64,000 bases of DNA from Hippopus hippopus (Eukaryota; Mollusca; Bivalvia; Cardiida; Cardiidae): the NCBI GenBank assembly GCA_946811185.2, contig OX328109.1, forward strand, positions 36,998,129 to 37,062,128, in the 5' to 3' direction. The notes below the pieces were generated by a model. The model saw only the letters and a list, made by a program, of their open reading frames with translations, searched no databases and had not been told where the DNA came from. Within the stretch, counting starts at the first letter, position 1. Every line of letters begins with the position of its first letter. A program made the translations under genes and the position numbers. Shown here piece by piece: positions 10,187 to 19,739 of the stretch.

Positions 10187-10415
10187 TTAACCCATTACCA
10201 CACAATCCCTACTTTTGACGCCCCTGAGAAAGAAGCCTTTGGAAAACATTGTGGGAAAAGGAGAAAATGCTGGTAACCAGCATTTTCTCCTTTTTCCACA
10301 GTGTTTTCTACTCTTCCCAAACCAAATTTTAATTTTTCAGTCACCTTTATTTTGTCGTCTGCAAATGCTTTCAATTTGGACCATTCTAAAATTTTCTCGT
10401 GTGGTAAAGAGTTAA
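10187..10415 (+). mobile_element. Family A hairpin MITE, reference copy
   Basis: Among the best preserved: TTAACCCATTACCACACAAT to GTGTGGTAAAGAGTTAA, 229 bp, with the near-perfect central palindrome GTGGGAAAAGGAGAAAATGC/GCATTTTCTCC. The unpaired outer arms are about 60 bp (left) and 100 bp (right). Confidence 0.93.
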
Positions 10416-10429
10416 ACCCATGTATACCT

Positions 10430-10582
10430 AAACCCAGTCCAAAGTTTTAATGACCCTGAAGAAGAAGGCTTTTCAAGACATTTTGGGGAAAAGAGAAAGT
10501 GCTGGTAACCAGCATTTGAGTCACATTTATTTTGTCGTCTGCAAATGCTTTAAATTTGGACAAAATTTTGTCGTTTGGTATG
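10430..10582 (+). mobile_element. Family A MITE, right palindrome arm deleted
   Basis: CAAAGTTTTAATGACCCTGA and GCTGGTAACCAGCATTT jump directly to GAGTCACATTTATTTTGTCG. Confidence 0.8.
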
Positions 10583-10766
10583 CGTCTTTCCTAGAAAATA
10601 TATCATTGTGTAAGCCATTGCTTGTGACTAGTAGTTGTTTCTTTTTCCCATGATGTTTTCAAGGAAATACAATGGAATACAATACAATTTCAATGGAATA
10701 CAAGGACATAAAATGTTGAAATCGTTTACTCAAGAGATAATGCAATAGAGGCTGTCTATCTGTGTC

Positions 10767-10922
10767 TTATTGTGGGAAAAAGAGAAATTGCTGCTACTAG
10801 CATTTCTTCTTTACCTACAGTTCTGTATACCCTTTCAAAGAGAAATGCAATCACATATAGGCACATTTAATTTGTTATCGAGAAAGGCTTTCAGTCCAAA
10901 ACTTCGTCTTGGGTAATTAATG
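10767..10922 (+). mobile_element. Family A MITE, left end missing
   Basis: TTATTGTGGGAAAAAGAGAAA to GAAAGGCTTTCAGTCCAAAA and a decayed terminus. Confidence 0.65.
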
Positions 10923-10991
10923 GTTTATCCAGAGTTGCCTCCCTTACATGGTTTTATTGATGATTTTATTGATGCATGAGCAAAGTATTTG

Positions 10992-11172
10992 CTTAAATCT
11001 AAAGCTTTTAGATTCATCCAAATGCAAAGCAATTGCAGATTATGCTTCTAAAAGGGTGAAACACTTTGTTGGAAAAGGAGAAAATCAAGGATAAAATGTT
11101 CCTTTTCCAACAATGTTTTCTAAAGCCTTTTTTCTTTGGGCTTTAAAACTTTGGATTGTTTTATTAAGGACA
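10992..11172 (-). mobile_element. Family A MITE, degraded
   Basis: TTTTAGATTCATCCAAATGC, GGAAAAGGAGAAAATC and TTTCCAACAATGTTTTC. It ends about 60 bp before the first CUX exon. Confidence 0.6.
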
Positions 11173-11233
11173 AAACTTCAGTACAGGTAGACATTTACAT
11201 TTTGCAATAATTATTGTACAACATTATTTTCAG

Positions 11234-11453
11234 GTCAGCCGAGATGGACATGGTAATGGCAGACCTGGAGAGAGCCAATGAGAAAGCCAGTGCTGCAGAA
11301 CGTGAGAACGACAAACTGAAACACCAGCTGACAAACTTGACAGCAAATCTTACGGAAGGCCATCAGACACAGAGGGGTTCGGACATGGAACAGGCGATTG
11401 AAATCTTGCAACGTTCCAACCTCGAGGCAGAGCTTGCTGCAAAGGAGAAGGAG
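11234..11453 (+). CDS. CUX1: CUX exon 1 of window: coiled coil
   Basis: Acceptor TTTTCAG ends at 11233 and donor GTAAAG starts at 11454. The first base completes a codon from an exon outside the window; residues 1-73 follow. The segment MADLERAN, then DMEQAIEILQRSNLEAELAAKEKE, split here as DMEQAIEIL and LEAELAAKE, closely matches the heptad-rich region of human CUX1 and CASP (compare TDLERANQ and VEQAIEVL). It is charged, proline-free and forms part of a long coiled coil used for dimerisation or Golgi-protein contacts in the family. The exon ends in phase 0. The in-frame ATG at 11214 is intronic and not a start. Confidence 0.93.
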
Positions 11454-11514
11454 GTAAAGATTTGTACAGAGCCAGGGTAACAGTGATCAAGACTTCCACC
11501 TATATCCTTACGGT

Positions 11515-11720
11515 GTTAAATTAACTTACATGTTACAACAGATTTTTAGACTGGTCCGAATTAAAAGCTTTTATAGGGGTTTTTTACTATTTCTCCCATG
11601 GTGGGCTCGACATGTTGCCTTGCCCTTGGGCAACCTTTCAGTTAAACAATTGTTTTGTTGGTTGCAAAACTAACACTTTCAATTTGGACAAGTCTAAAAA
11701 CTAAGTTTTTGGGGTGAAGC
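11515..11720 (-). repeat. Possible family A remnant
   Basis: TTTTTAGACTGGTCCGAATT at the left and TTTCAATTTGGACAAGTCTA at the right match the outer arms in inverse; the middle is unrelated. Confidence 0.35.
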
Positions 11721-12297
11721 TAGTGGACAAGATGACAGAATTCTCTTGTGCAGGAAGAAGCAAATACAAGCAACTGGAAAGTTACTGCAAAACACATAAT
11801 ATCCCTATTATTATAAACCTACAACTTTCAATGACAAAATGTTGCAGTTATTGACATCTTATTGGAAAACAGTAAATGAAAAACAAATACATGTACATGT
11901 AATTGTTTAGTGGGTAGTATCTTTGTTTTTATGAATAGCCAATGAATATTGTTGTGTAACATTTTGACCAATCAAATCACAAATACATGTACAAATATGT
12001 ATTGTTCGTGATATTTTATCCTTCTACAATGCATGTATTTGAGACAGAAAATTACTGTTATAAAAATAAATGAATAGTTGTTTGGCTATACATGTCTGCT
12101 TGGTTGAGCTCTTGTAGGTTAGGAGTATGAAGATGTTTTTGTAATGCAGCGAATGAGAGTTCGCATTACCAAAATTCTGTACTAGAATTGACAAAACTTA
12201 CGACAACAAAAGTCATCCTCTTTCTTTAGGCTGTATATTTCAGAAAAAGTAGCAAGTGATTTTTCGAGGAGTTGTGTGTAGAACTGGAAATAAACAC
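11721..12297. other. Unassigned intron sequence
   Basis: Intron sequence with no recognised repeat or exon. Confidence 0.4.
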
Positions 12298-12299
12298 CT

Positions 12300-12985
12300 G
12301 GGTCCATATTCACCAACCATTCTTAAATTTATTCATAGGCAAATTTTAGATATAGAGGATATTCGTTTTTTTCAGTGAAAGATCGAAATTTATTTCGAGT
12401 GAACATCAGCAGTAATATTTTTGTGAGTGGCACAGCCACGAGTGAAAATATTACGGATGATGTACACGAGATGAAATAAATTTCGATCTTTCACCGAAAA
12501 AAAACAACAAATATTCAATTTATTTCATGCTTTTATCCATTTCTGGGGGGAACTTAATTAAAATCCAGTACAGTTCTTTTCGGTTATTTCCCGTGGCGTA
12601 CCCCCTCCGCATAGCAACACATTACAATATTACGTCAAGCACGAGAAAAGTTAGGTAAATTATGTCATATTTCCATCTGGTTGTGAGGCATGCGCATTTT
12701 ACCTAGGTAACTAGTGAGCGGGAACAACTGTTTTCGCCTTCAATTGAAGAGTTAGAATATAAAAATCGGTATTTTCACTGGTCGTAACCATGAAATATCA
12801 AAAAATATTTCACCGATATTTCTTGATAACCTACCGGAAAGCATGAAATAATTAAAATTAACACAACTTCTGATTGGCTAAACCTTTTGGTTTAGCCTGT
12901 CAGAAGTTGTGTTACTTCCACATTTAGAAAATTCTTGAGAATAAGACTGAGAGTGTTTATAAGAATGGTTGGTGAATACGGACCC
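12300..12985. mobile_element. Family B element with nested palindromic insert
   Basis: Terminal inverted repeats GGGTCCATATTCACCAACCA and its complement ending TTGGTGAATACGGACCC. Near the right end is the family B hairpin CTGATTGGCTAAACC/GGTTTAGCCTGTCAG. About 490 bp of other palindromic sequence (family H) splits the left part. Confidence 0.75.
12358..12853. mobile_element. Family H AT-rich palindromic insert
   Basis: The first part (12366-12512) is a foldback: GTGAAAGATCGAAATTTATT pairs with AATAAATTTCGATCTTTCAC around a GTGGCACAGCCAC centre. The second part is bounded by ATTTATTTCATGCTTT (near 12519) and AAAGCATGAAATAA (near 12850). The ends resemble those of family I at 17881 and 29464. 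Confidence 0.55.
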
Positions 12986-13112
12986 TGAAACACATGGATG
13001 ATGCACAGCATGTTTTGATGGTACTCAAATACTGTTGAAAACAATGTTAAACACCAAACATCTAATAAACAAATGAGCTGTTCATAAAACAATGACATAT
13101 ACATGTTCACAG

Positions 13113-13187
13113 ATCTCCCAGCTTGTGGAAGATGTTCAGCGCCTTCAAGCCTCGTTACAAAAGCTTCGAGAGACAACAGCATCAGAG
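13113..13187 (+). CDS. CUX1: CUX exon 2 of window: coiled coil
   Basis: A 75-bp exon (25 codons, phase 0 at both ends) sits between acceptor TTCACAG and donor GTATTC. It encodes [15 protein letters not shown] followed by QKLRETTASE, residues 74-98. This aligns almost residue for residue with human [20 protein letters not shown]. It continues the leucine heptads of the previous exon. Because both flanking introns are phase 0, it could be skipped without a frameshift. A longer reverse-strand open frame over the same bases is a shadow. Confidence 0.93.
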
Positions 13188-13416
13188 GTATTCTTTCTGA
13201 AATTCAAAATAGAGTTGAACATAGTTTTGACTTTGTTTTAAGTTTATGCGAAAAAGTAGCTACCTGCTTATAAAGTGTGTTAGGTGTGATTCTCCAAAAG
13301 CTGACTCATAGGAAGATTGGCTTCTTTGGAAAAAACAGAATTATTGTTGGCACAGCTTTTTATACTAAAAGCAAACATAATTTGGACCATGATTAGTTGG
13401 ACATCCAAATGAATTT

Positions 13417-13799
13417 TTAGCTCACCTGAGCACAAAGTGCTCAAGGTGAGCTTTTGTGATCACGCTGTGTCCAGTGTCCGTCGTGTGTTGTCCGTCGTCA
13501 ACTTTTACCTTGTGCACACTCTAGAGGCCACATTTTCATTCTGATATTCATGAAACTTGGTCAGGATGTTTGTCTTGATTATATCTCGGACACGAGTTAG
13601 AAAATGGGTTATGTGGGTCAAAAACTAGGTCACTAGGTCAAATCTTGGAAAAACATTATGTACACTCCAGAGGCCACATTTTTAGTCCGATACTCATGAA
13701 AATTGGTCAGGATGTTTGTCATTATATTCTGGAAGAGATTAGAAATGGGTCATGTATGGTCAAAAGGCTCCAGACTTCAGGGCCATCATGGCCCTCTTG
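13417..13799 (+). mobile_element. Family J: Helentron/pearl-like tandem-core element
   Basis: A 5' hairpin AGCTCACCTGAGC..GGTGAGCTTTTGTGATCACG is followed by GTCCGTCGT repeats, two core units of about 150 bp (each with AGAGGCCACATTTT and TTGGTCAGGATGTTTGTC), and the 3' hairpin GGGCCATCATGGCCCTCTTGT. This layout is widespread in bivalve genomes. It is immediately followed by a family A element at the TTAA. Confidence 0.7.
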
Positions 13800-14018
13800 T
13801 TAACCCTTTACCAAACAATCCAGGCTTTTAGTGACCCAAAGGAAAAAGCTTTTGGAATCATTGTGGGAAAAAGAGAAAATGCTGGTAACCAGCATTTTCT
13901 CCTTTTCCCACAATGTTTTCTACCTTATCAGAGAACTACAGCTCATTTGTACAGATGCCAAATTCGTCGTCTGCAGTTACTTTCAATTTTGAAGAGTCAA
14001 CAAGTTGTTGTTTACAGA
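13800..14018 (+). mobile_element. Family A hairpin MITE
   Basis: TTAACCCTTTACCAAACAAT start, palindrome with centre GGTAACC and full arms of about 30 bp; right terminus decayed (TTGTTTACAGAAAGG). Confidence 0.85.
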
Positions 14019-14037
14019 AAGGGAAATCTTCATTGAT

Positions 14038-14168
14038 AACAAAATGTAAGGCATGACCAAATTGAAAGTATTTTCAAGCAACAAGTTATATAATTCTCAA
14101 ATGATTAGATTTGCCCTTGAAAGAATAGAAAATACTGTGAAAAAAGGAGAAACTGCTGGTGACTAGAA
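14038..14168 (-). mobile_element. Family A left half
   Basis: ATGACCAAATTGAAAGTATT to AGGAGAAACTGCTGGTGAC; the right half is absent. Confidence 0.6.
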
Positions 14169-14169
14169 T

Positions 14170-14345
14170 GCTTCATTCAAAGAAGAAAGGGCATATTGCT
14201 TGGCTCATGTCATTCTGTTGGTCAGATGGTCAGTCTATATACAGCTTGGTTGGTATGTCCTTGAAAATGAGATCAATGGGTCAAATGTCAAGGTCACCGT
14301 GGGGTCATTTGACGACATGTTTTAGGTAACAGTATTTGTTGACAA
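14170..14345. repeat. Fragment resembling tandem-core repeats
   Basis: CAAATGTCAAGGTCACCGTGG and TCAGTCTATATACAGC resemble the core units of families J/K but have no recognisable ends. Confidence 0.3.
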
Positions 14346-14379
14346 AGCTCCAAAGAAAGGAGCATGCACACATTCAATT

Positions 14380-15291
14380 GACATCTTTTTTTGATGTGCT
14401 ATACTTGAATAAAAAATAGTCTTTAGCAATCATCATTCCTGATTCAGTCAAAGCATTGAAAACACTGGAGTGGTATTTGTCAAGGAAGCCATTGTGTGGA
14501 ATTTATAATTTGAAAAAGAAATATTATTCAAATATTGGCTTGAAAGTCAACATACTAAGCAAATTAATACCTTTTTGGTTGAAGAGAGAGTACTCATGAC
14601 AAAGTAAGGATTATTTGTGTATTGGTGGTCTCCCTTTGATCATTAGGAGGAGTGAGGAGTAACATCCCTTGACAGTAGGATGCATGATGGGTAGAAAGAG
14701 AAACCATGTAAATGTATCAATTAAAATTAAGTTTGTACCTGAAAACTATGATTTTGAGATATCTTTGGCCATAAAGATCTAATTCCCAACTACACAATCA
14801 TTTATTTCGATCTATAAATATTCATGCACAATCAAATGGAGTAGCGCGCAATCATGGGACGAACAAGCCCAGGGACAAACTGGTTTGGAATGAAAAAGCC
14901 CAGGAACAAGGGATTGGTAGACAAATTTTGTGTATATCATTGCACCAATAGAAGGCTATGAGCGGGTGAAGCTATTTTCAACCAAAAAGAAGTATTTCCA
15001 CGATCGATGGCCTCACCCAGTGTATTTTAACATGCCATTTCCAATTACATGTCTGAGTGCTATCGAAAAACTCAATTGTCTGAGAAAAATTGAGTTTAAT
15101 TGGGTTGATTTCCTTCGGCTTTGCGCAAAATACGATACATGGTCTTCAAAATTCAATATTGAACTCATAGTGGCATTGTCTTCGACAAATACCACAAAAA
15201 TCTTAGCTTTAGATTTAATAATTTCTGTGTTAAACAGCCACTTGAAGTGAAAGACCTGGCTGTTAGATTTGACTTGTTTGTTTTTTAAAAG
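14380..15291. other. Intron sequence with an unassigned 106-codon open frame
   Basis: The stretch has no family A copy. It holds an open frame at 14930-15250 (+), the longest non-CUX frame in the intron after CUX exon 2, starting MYIIAPIEGYERVKL. It matches nothing I recognise, has no signal peptide or domain, and overlaps a reverse frame. It could be remnant coding sequence or chance. Confidence 0.25.
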
Positions 15292-15398
15292 GTTTCCCGG
15301 TTAGAGGAAGAACTGTCGGTGAAAGACAAGACATGTAAAAGGCTGGAGGACAAACTGAAGTCCCAGGAAGACTATGACGAGATCAAGCGAGAACTAAG
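15292..15398 (+). CDS. CUX1: CUX exon 3 of window: coiled coil
   Basis: The exon is 107 bp, phase 0 in and phase 2 out, with acceptor TTAAAAG and donor GTTGTT. It encodes VSRLEEELSVKDKTCKRLED, then KLKSQEDYDEIKREL and a split Arg (residues 99-134). It matches human [20 protein letters not shown] and KLKGQADYEEVKKEL. The donor GTTGTTCTC is weaker than consensus, and a family A hairpin element starts 16 bp into the intron (15414), which could affect recognition of this site. Confidence 0.92.
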
Positions 15399-15413
15399 GT
15401 TGTTCTCTCTCTT

Positions 15414-15940
15414 TTAATCCTTTACCAAACAAGTCTGGGTTTTCACGACCCTGGAAAAGAAGGCTTTTGAAAACATTGTTGGGAAAGGAGAAAATGTTGG
15501 TAACCAGCATTTTCTCCTTTTCTCACGTTTTCTGCCCTATCAAATCAGAAATTATTATTATACCCCCCCCCCCCCCACGAATGTTTTCGGGGGTATACTG
15601 GAATCAGCCTGTGTGTCCGTCTGTGTACAAAATACTATTAATTTTGTGTCGCGAACTCCTACAGTTTTGCTGCTATTGTATTGAAAGTTTGTTGATACAT
15701 TGATCGTATACTGAAGTTGTGCAAGATGCAGTTTTCAATCATCAACTCCCTATGATTCAAGGGTAATCTCCCCTTGAACTTAGAAAATGTTTTGTTAAAT
15801 TGCCTGTTTCTGTCAAAGCGCTGGCGGGGGTATTAAGTCACATTCGGTGACAGCTCTTGTTTGAGCTAGCTTTAATATGTCGTCTGCAAATACTTTCAGT
15901 TTGCTTGAGTACAAAATTTTGTCATTTGATATAGAGTTAA
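15414..15940 (+). mobile_element. Family A MITE split by a family K element
   Basis: The left part (15414-15558) starts TTAATCCTTTACCAAACAAG and holds the palindrome; the right part (15862-15940) holds TATGTCGTCTGCAAATAC and ends ATATAGAGTTAA. A 303-bp family K element lies between. The left end is 16 bp from the CUX exon 3 donor. Confidence 0.85.
15559..15861 (+). mobile_element. Family K element (Helentron-like tail)
   Basis: Begins TATACC plus a run of 14 C, then CGGGGGTATACTGGAATCAG and a CCGTCTGTGT motif. It ends GCGGGGGTATTAAGTCACA, hairpin GTCACATTCGGTGAC and AGCTCTTGTTT. It is a common bivalve repeat form inserted inside a family A element. Confidence 0.65.
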
Positions 15941-16062
15941 AACAATGATATGATTTGTCTTTGGAAGCATCTGGTTTCCTGCACTTTCTCCTATTCTCAA
16001 ATCTTTTCAAAAGCTTCCCCTCTCAGGGTTGTTTATAACTCTTGGTTGTGTGGTAAAGGATA
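15941..16062 (-). mobile_element. Family A right part, degraded
   Basis: ATGATTTGTCTTTGGAAG, CTTTTCAAAAGCTTCCCC and GTGTGGTAAAGGATA; directly abuts the previous copy. Confidence 0.6.
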
Positions 16063-16144
16063 TAGTTGCCTTTGTGGGCATTGCCACAAAATGAGCAATT
16101 TGATCTTCAACTACCCTGTCTGCTTTGCTGAAACAATATAGAGA

Positions 16145-16780
16145 AAAATAGCCATGAATTTTAGTTGTTTGGGTCTTATTTGTAGACTAAAAATACCTTA
16201 GAGCACTTGTATTCAGTGCTCTAAGGTATAAAATATTATATACAATAGAGCTTGTAAACCAGGGAACGCGAGTTGGAAATTCTTACCAAGGATTATTGAT
16301 GCAAGAAGATTCATTCCTCTCTAAATACTGAGCATTGGTTTGATAGTTTCTTATGTGGAAAAGCATCAAGTAGATTTCAAAGAGTTTTGTGCACAGTAAA
16401 AAACAACATGGATACCCTGTCAGATGTGACATATTTGGAATATTGTTGAAAATGGCGTTATGTAAATAAATAGAGACACAACAGTTTTGATAGCTGTTAT
16501 GACTAGTAAGTCAAAAAAAAGAGCAAGTAAAATAAACCAGACACCTTGCTGATGTACTAATGGAAACAGAGTGAAGCATCCAACTTATCCGAAGCTTATA
16601 GGAAGCTTCAATTGATATACCTGTACAAGCAGCCAAACACTTTGTTTAGCCTATCTCATTTGCATTCATTAAAGGGAGGTAATTACTCTAGCCATAACAA
16701 GGTCTGCATGACAAAAGTGGGCTTGCATTTTCTCTTATATGTCCTTAGAGTTATTTGTGATACATTATTAGCCATTAGGG
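16145..16780. other. Unassigned intron sequence
   Basis: It contains a small inverted repeat near 16197-16226 (TACCTTAGAGCACTTGTATT and its inverse, with AGTGCTCTAAGGTA). Otherwise nothing was recognised. Confidence 0.4.
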
Positions 16781-16781
16781 G

Positions 16782-16990
16782 TTAACTCTTTACCAGATAA
16801 CAAAATTGTAGAAAATTCCAAATTGAAAGTATACGTAGACAATTAAATGTGGCTCAGATGGTGGGATTTGTGTTTGAAATAGTAGAAAGTATTGTAAGGA
16901 GAGGTGAAAATACTGGTAAGAAGCATTTTCTCCTTTTCCCACAATTTTATCAACAGGCTACCTCTTCTAAAACTCAGGATTGTCAGGTGA
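16782..16990 (-). mobile_element. Family A hairpin MITE
   Basis: TTAACTCTTTACCAGATAAC start; palindrome present with changes (TGGTAAGAAGC); right end decayed. Confidence 0.75.
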
Positions 16991-16999
16991 AATTTTAGA

Positions 17000-17183
17000 A
17001 TTTTGCATGTGATAGTATTGGAGACAACATATTAAATGACTGGATTTATCTCTGAAAGGGTAAACAACACTGTGAGAAAAGCAGAAAATGCTGTTTACCA
17101 GCATTCTCACCTTTTCCTACAATGTTTTCAAAAACTTCTTTCCTGAAGTTAGCAAAGCTGAGGATCATCTGTTATAGAGTTAA
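17000..17183 (-). mobile_element. Family A MITE, left end decayed
   Basis: GTGAGAAAAGCAGAAAATGC/GCATTCTCACCTTTTCC palindrome; ends TTATAGAGTTAA, which is also the start of the next copy. Confidence 0.75.
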
Positions 17184-17397
17184 CATCTTTACCAAACAAC
17201 AAAATTTTGGATTCAAAGCATTTGCTGACGAGATTGAATGTGGTTCAAATGATGGAATGTGTTTTTAAAAGAGTAGAAAACATTGTTGGAAAAGGAGAAA
17301 ATGCTGGTTATCAGCATTTTTGTCTTTTCCCACAATGCTTTCAAAAGTATTATTCTTCAGGGTCATTAAAACAATTTGTTGTAAGGTAAAGGATTAA
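17180..17397 (-). mobile_element. Family A hairpin MITE next to exon 4
   Basis: TTAACATCTTTACCAAACAA to GTAAGGTAAAGGATTAA. It shares its left TTAA with the previous copy. Its right end is 26 bp before the CUX exon 4 acceptor junction. Confidence 0.88.
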
Positions 17398-17423
17398 ACA
17401 CCATCTTGTCTAACCACTTTCAG

Positions 17424-17578
17424 GGTGCTCAAGTCTATCGAATTCTCAACAAGTAATGCCACAGACGAGGTTGACGGGGACTTAAAACCTAAACCCCTGG
17501 ACATGCTTCTCATTGAGAAAAACAAGGCCCTTCAGAGTGAGAACACGCAGTTGAAGGTCACCTGCAGTGATGTTTCAA
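17424..17578 (+). CDS. CUX1: CUX exon 4 of window: end of CASP-shared coiled coil
   Basis: Acceptor CACTTTCAG, donor GTAAGT; phase 2 in, phase 1 out. It encodes VLKSIEFSTSNATDE and PLDMLLIEKNKALQSENTQ, then LKVTCSDVS (residues 135-185). This aligns with human [31 protein letters not shown] and ISNSDLS. In vertebrates the residues just after SDLS are where CUX1 and CASP transcripts diverge by alternative splicing, so this donor is the expected switch point. A family A element ends at 17397, 26 bp upstream, leaving only a short pyrimidine tract. Confidence 0.93.
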
Positions 17579-17880
17579 GTAAGTGCATCACACGCTGCCA
17601 CTCTTTGGTACATAAAACATACAACAAACTTTCCTATGAGTTATCTCCCTTTTCATCCATTACCCTCCCCTTTGTGGACAGATATTGACTCTTTGCCAAA
17701 CAATAAGCTGGATGATGTTCAAATGAGCTGTTTCTCCTCTCTTCATTATGTTTCTATCATAGTGTCTAACAGACTTTGAATTGGAAGTGTTTTATGAATA
17801 GAAAGGTTGTTTACAATAAGTTTCTCATTGTTGTTGGCACTTAATGGAATTGTCTCAGTTGCCAACAACAGAGGTGTTAG

Positions 17881-18235
17881 AAATAGAGTTTATTTCATCA
17901 GCTTGTGGTTAATACGGGGAAATATTTGCCAAAAAAGGGAAAGGTATGCGAAAATAACGCGTGCCGTAAGGCACAAGTTATTTTCGCGGACCTTTCCCTT
18001 TTGAGGCAAATATTTCCCCATATTAACCACAAGCTGATGAAATGAATTATATATTATATTTCCTCTGATTATTTTGTCAATGAATGCCACTTTTAAAACT
18101 TAAAAACTTAAAAAAGTAGTTGCAGATTTTCGGCAGGAGGAAAATATTCACTGTGACGGGGAAATAATTCCCCCCAGCTTAAATTACGACATTTCTTTAC
18201 CCATAACATTTCTAAAAATAGACACATGAAATATA
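17881..18235 (+). mobile_element. Family I palindromic element, copy 1
   Basis: 355 bp. The first 150 bp (17892-18043) is a foldback: TTTCATCAGCTTGTGGTTAA pairs with its complement around GTGCCGTAAGGCAC. The rest is AT-rich, with AAAACTTAAAAACTTAAAAA and CGGGGAAATAATTCCCCC. It has the same length as copy 2 at 29464 and differs from it at only five positions. Confidence 0.85.
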
Positions 18236-18250
18236 TTTTTTTTTCTCATT

Positions 18251-18482
18251 TTGAACTCTTTAGCAAAAGACAAAATGTTGGAAAAGTCCAAATAGAAAGC
18301 AGGTGCAAATGACAAAATAAATGTAACTCAAAGGATGAATTCTGTCTTTGATAAGGTAGAAAATTTTGTGGGAAAAGGAGAAAATATTAGTAACTCAGCT
18401 TTTTCTCCTTTTCCCACAATATTTTTAAAAGCGGTCTTTCTGCAGAGTCATTAAAACTAAGGATTGTGTGGTAAAGAGTCAC
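18251..18482 (-). mobile_element. Family A hairpin MITE
   Basis: TTGAACTCTTTAGCAAAAGA to TGTGGTAAAGAGTCAC; both TTAA sites have mutated. The palindrome centre has changed (TTAGTAACTCAG). Confidence 0.85.
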
Positions 18483-18775
18483 AGAAACACCCTCCCCCCA
18501 CCCATCTGATCCACTTGCATCTTCGACTGAAATTTTATCCATTGAAAATTGTATTCTTTACACTTTTTATATAGTGAGTAGGACATATTTGTCCGGTCAT
18601 AGTTACATGGGAGAACTGATAGTATTGTACATAGTGTATATGCCTTTGCACGTTGTTTGTGGGAGCTTTTTACAATTTTGCTTTCATTGTTTGACACACA
18701 GTGATATAAGATTTTATTCAAAAGCACATTTTTTGCCAGGGTTGCTCTTCAAGCTCTGAGCTGAACTCAAGTTAC

Positions 18776-18835
18776 TTTAGCAGACAGAGTAGATCATGAT
18801 CAGACAACACAGTATGTGCAGTGTAATTATGGTTC
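18776..18835. repeat. Family F core fragment
   Basis: GCAGACAGAGTAGATCATGA and TCAGACAACACAG; a second fragment, TAGTCTGATCTTAATCTACA, lies at about 19117-19145. Confidence 0.4.
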
Positions 18836-19181
18836 TGCCTGGCAGATATTTTGAGATGGTCTAAAAACGGTCTTGAAACTGCATTGCTTTGGACTTTTTC
18901 ACTTTATCTGAAAATGTTCATTCTATTATTTTGGGTTTAAAGTGTGAAGATTTACCATATTAATGTAAGATTTTTAAAATAAGTTCGGTTCTTAAAATTC
19001 AGTTTGGCCTAAGACTGGGGAAAAAAAAAATTGTAGTAGGTAAAAAAAGATGGCTGAAAAGATGTGGAAAAATGTTAAACATTCCAGGCTGTTTTGGGGC
19101 TATAATCTCTTATCAGTGTAGTCTGATCTTAATCTACACTGTTTGCTTGAAATGCTGCAGTTGTCTATTGCAATCAAAGGA

Positions 19182-19235
19182 TGAGCTCTTTACAGGGCTA
19201 CAAAAACTAAAACTTGTCCATATTTAAAAATGCCT
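19182..19235 (-). mobile_element. Family A left-end fragment
   Basis: GAGCTCTTTACAGGGCTAC and AAACTTGTCCATATTTAAA, stopping at the next copy. Confidence 0.5.
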
Positions 19236-19465
19236 TTAACCCTTTACCACACAATGACGACTTTTGACACCCCTGATAGAGAAGGCTTTTGAAAACATTG
19301 TGGGAAAAGGAGAAAATGCTGGTAACCATCATTTTCTCCTTTTCCCACCATGTTTTCTACCCTATCAAAGAAAAATAATTTCATATGATCCACATTGAAA
19401 CTGTCCTCTGCAAATGCTTTCAATTCGGACAGGTCTAAAATTGGTCGTGTGGTAAAGAGGGTTAA
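19236..19465 (+). mobile_element. Family A hairpin MITE
   Basis: Complete 230-bp copy, TTAACCCTTTACCACACAAT to GGTAAAGAGGGTTAA, with single mismatches in the palindrome arms. Confidence 0.92.
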
Positions 19466-19495
19466 AGTGCAATATTTGGGTCCTTTCTGTTCTCT

Positions 19496-19518
19496 CCCCC
19501 CCCCCCCCCCCCCCCCCC
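19496..19518. repeat. Poly-C run
   Basis: Twenty-three consecutive C, the longest homopolymer in the window. The Gly/Pro-rich frames over it are translated repeat. Confidence 0.95.
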
Positions 19519-19534
19519 ATCTCCTCATCAGACC

Positions 19535-19735
19535 GCCAAATTTAAGACTTGTCCCACAAGAAAGCAAATCCAGACAACAGTTGAATGGGACTGAAATGAT
19601 TTAATTTGCTGTTGGAAATGGAGAAAACAATGTGAGAAAGGAAAACATGCTGGTTACCAGCATTTTCTCCTTTTTTCACAATGTTTTCAAAAGTCTTCTT
19701 TCTCATGGTCTCTAAACTTGGGATAGTGGTGTTAA
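19535..19735 (-). mobile_element. Family A hairpin MITE, left end decayed
   Basis: GCCAAATTTAAGACTTGTCC to AGTGGTGTTAA; palindrome centre GGTTACC intact. Confidence 0.8.
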
Positions 19736-19739
19736 AGGG

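Noticed and set aside
1..11233. Upstream CUX coiled-coil exons in the first 11 kb.
   Set aside because: No segment with matching heptads (KYDEETTAKADE type), splice sites and phase was found; the whole stretch reads as repeat-rich intron.
12892..13182. 96-codon reverse-strand frame over CUX exon 2.
   Set aside because: The + strand exon has splice sites, phase and strong similarity to CUX1; the reverse frame has none.
14930..15250. 106-codon intronic frame as a nested gene.
   Set aside because: No recognised domain, promoter or splice context; AT-rich and overlapped by another frame. Kept only as a note in the intron entry.
17579..17688. Extension of CUX exon 4 past its donor (frame stays open to 17688).
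   Set aside because: GTAAGT at 17579 is an excellent donor, similarity to CUX/CASP stops there, and phase 1 fits exon 5.
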